Shown piece by piece: positions 5,836 to 6,499 of a stretch of 6,499 nucleotides of DNA. The notes under the pieces are model-generated. The model had not been told where the DNA came from, made no database searches, and saw only the letters and a list, made by a program, of their open reading frames with translations. Origin of the DNA: Spirochaetota bacterium (GTDB lineage Bacteria > Spirochaetota > Spirochaetia > Treponematales > Rectinemataceae). Location of the stretch: NCBI GenBank assembly GCA_023421875.1, contig JAEZSM010000013.1:1-6499 (forward strand), written 5' to 3'. The translations under genes were made by a program, and so were the position numbers. How positions within the stretch are numbered: the first letter of the stretch is position 1; each line of letters begins with the position of its first letter.

Positions 5836-6499
5836 TATAAAAACCCAACGCCCCGGACCTTTCGCCTCGATAAAACTCTTCTTTACCGACAGGGACAAGC
5901 TCGAGCCGGCGGTTATCACCCTTCTGGCGGCTATCTTCGCGATTTTAATGGGAGTCGGCCTCATCTTTATAGTGTCTAAAGACCCTGTTACTTCCACGAA
6001 GAACTTTCTCCTCGGACCAATCTTGAGGACCTATAATTTCTACTATCTGCTTGTCGCAATGGTGCCCATTACCTTTACCGGCCTGGCCCTCTGCATAATC
6101 TACCAGCTCAAATACATGAGCCTTATCGTGGATTCCAGCTTCTACACCGGGGCCATGGTGGCCACGGCGATCGGGGTAAGGCTCGCCCTTCCCGCAGGCT
6201 GGCATCCCGTAGTGGCCATGCTGGCCGCCGGTCTTGCAGGAGGCCTTATAGGCACCCTGCCGGCCATACTCAAGATCAAGTGGCGAGCCAACGAACTGGT
6301 CTCCTCGCTGATGTTCAACTACGTGTTCTACTTTTTCGGCAGCTTTGTCATCCTCTACTTCTTGAGGGACAGAAACCAGACGATTCTGGCTTCCATGCCC
6401 TTCCAGAAGACCTTCGCCCTGCCCAAGCTGGTGGAGAACACCCAGCTCCACGCAGGCTTTATAATCGCTGCGGTTTTTGTGGTGCTGGTGTCCATATTC
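5828..6499 (+). CDS. ABC importer permease (NupB/YufP-like, BPD_transp_2 family), 3' end outside the window
   Basis: The frame opens at ATG 5828 and stays open to the last base, giving 224 residues of an inner-membrane permease. The start overlaps the ATPase stop by 8 nt (ATGAATAA), and a weak AAGGTG Shine-Dalgarno lies at 5818-5823, so translation is coupled. Hydrophobic segments are visible at about 28-50, 72-94, 105-121, 127-148, 157-179 and 208-224. Residues 144-166 (LPAILKIKWRANELVSSLM...) match the family's cytoplasmic coupling loop, which I recall as G.LK...G.NE(V/I)...MLNY, ending here in MFNYV. It probably pairs with a second permease just downstream. Oddity: around residues 97-108 the expected NIG.EGQ run is replaced by MSLIVDSSFYTG. 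Homologous families carry nucleosides or sugars; together with the BMP protein, a nucleoside-type substrate is favoured. Confidence 0.9.
   Translation, partial: MNNIKTQRPGPFASIKLFFTDRDKLEPAVITLLAAIFAILMGVGLIFIVSKDPVTSTKNFLLGPILRTYNFYYLLVAMVPITFTGLALCIIYQLKYMSLIVDSSFYTGAMVATAIGVRLALPAGWHPVVAMLAAGLAGGLIGTLPAILKIKWRANELVSSLMFNYVFYFFGSFVILYFLRDRNQTILASMPFQKTFALPKLVENTQLHAGFIIAAVFVVLVSIF

Overview
This window is a GC-rich stretch of bacterial chromosome with two divergent gene groups and the edge of a third unit. The species cannot be fixed from sequence alone. My best guess is an anaerobic, diderm bacterium of the spirochaete (Treponema-like) type. The grounds are the BMP/PnrA-type binding protein, which resembles spirochaetal members as I remember them, and the double-[4Fe-4S] DUF362 protein typical of anaerobes. 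That is inference.

Left edge (1-298, minus strand): the first 14 codons of an unrecognised gene run off the window at base 1. Upstream of it on the same strand come a good sigma70-type promoter (222-194), a leader of about 140 nt with a hairpin, and a strong intrinsic terminator (122-85). The terminator lies between promoter and gene, which is the layout of a riboswitch or attenuator. I match it to no known riboswitch class.

Minus-strand pair (299-2811): an M20-family amidohydrolase with all five expected metal ligands is followed, after 66 nt, by a DUF362 protein with two [4Fe-4S] cysteine sets. The DUF362 gene is broken by one missing base near 1123, so it reads as two overlapping frames. 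This is a recent mutation or a sequencing error.

Divergent region (2812-3017): about 200 nt carrying weak promoter candidates for both directions and a 6-bp hairpin just upstream of the binding-protein Shine-Dalgarno.

Plus-strand transporter operon (3018-6499, continuing off the window): a secreted BMP/PnrA-type nucleoside-binding protein, a double-domain NupA/YufO-like ATPase, and the first 224 codons of a NupB/YufP-like permease that overlaps the ATPase gene by 8 nt. A second permease would normally follow. Binding protein, ATPase and permease together form an ABC importer for nucleosides or a related small molecule. The 175-nt gap between binding protein and ATPase holds two large inverted repeats, one a perfect 34-bp palindrome, which probably make the binding protein more abundant than the membrane parts.

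I see no tRNA, rRNA, CRISPR array, transposase or defence system. The most unusual items are the left-edge leader, the paired palindromes, the non-canonical permease loop, and the pairing of a hydrolase plus an iron-sulfur protein opposite a nucleoside-type importer.
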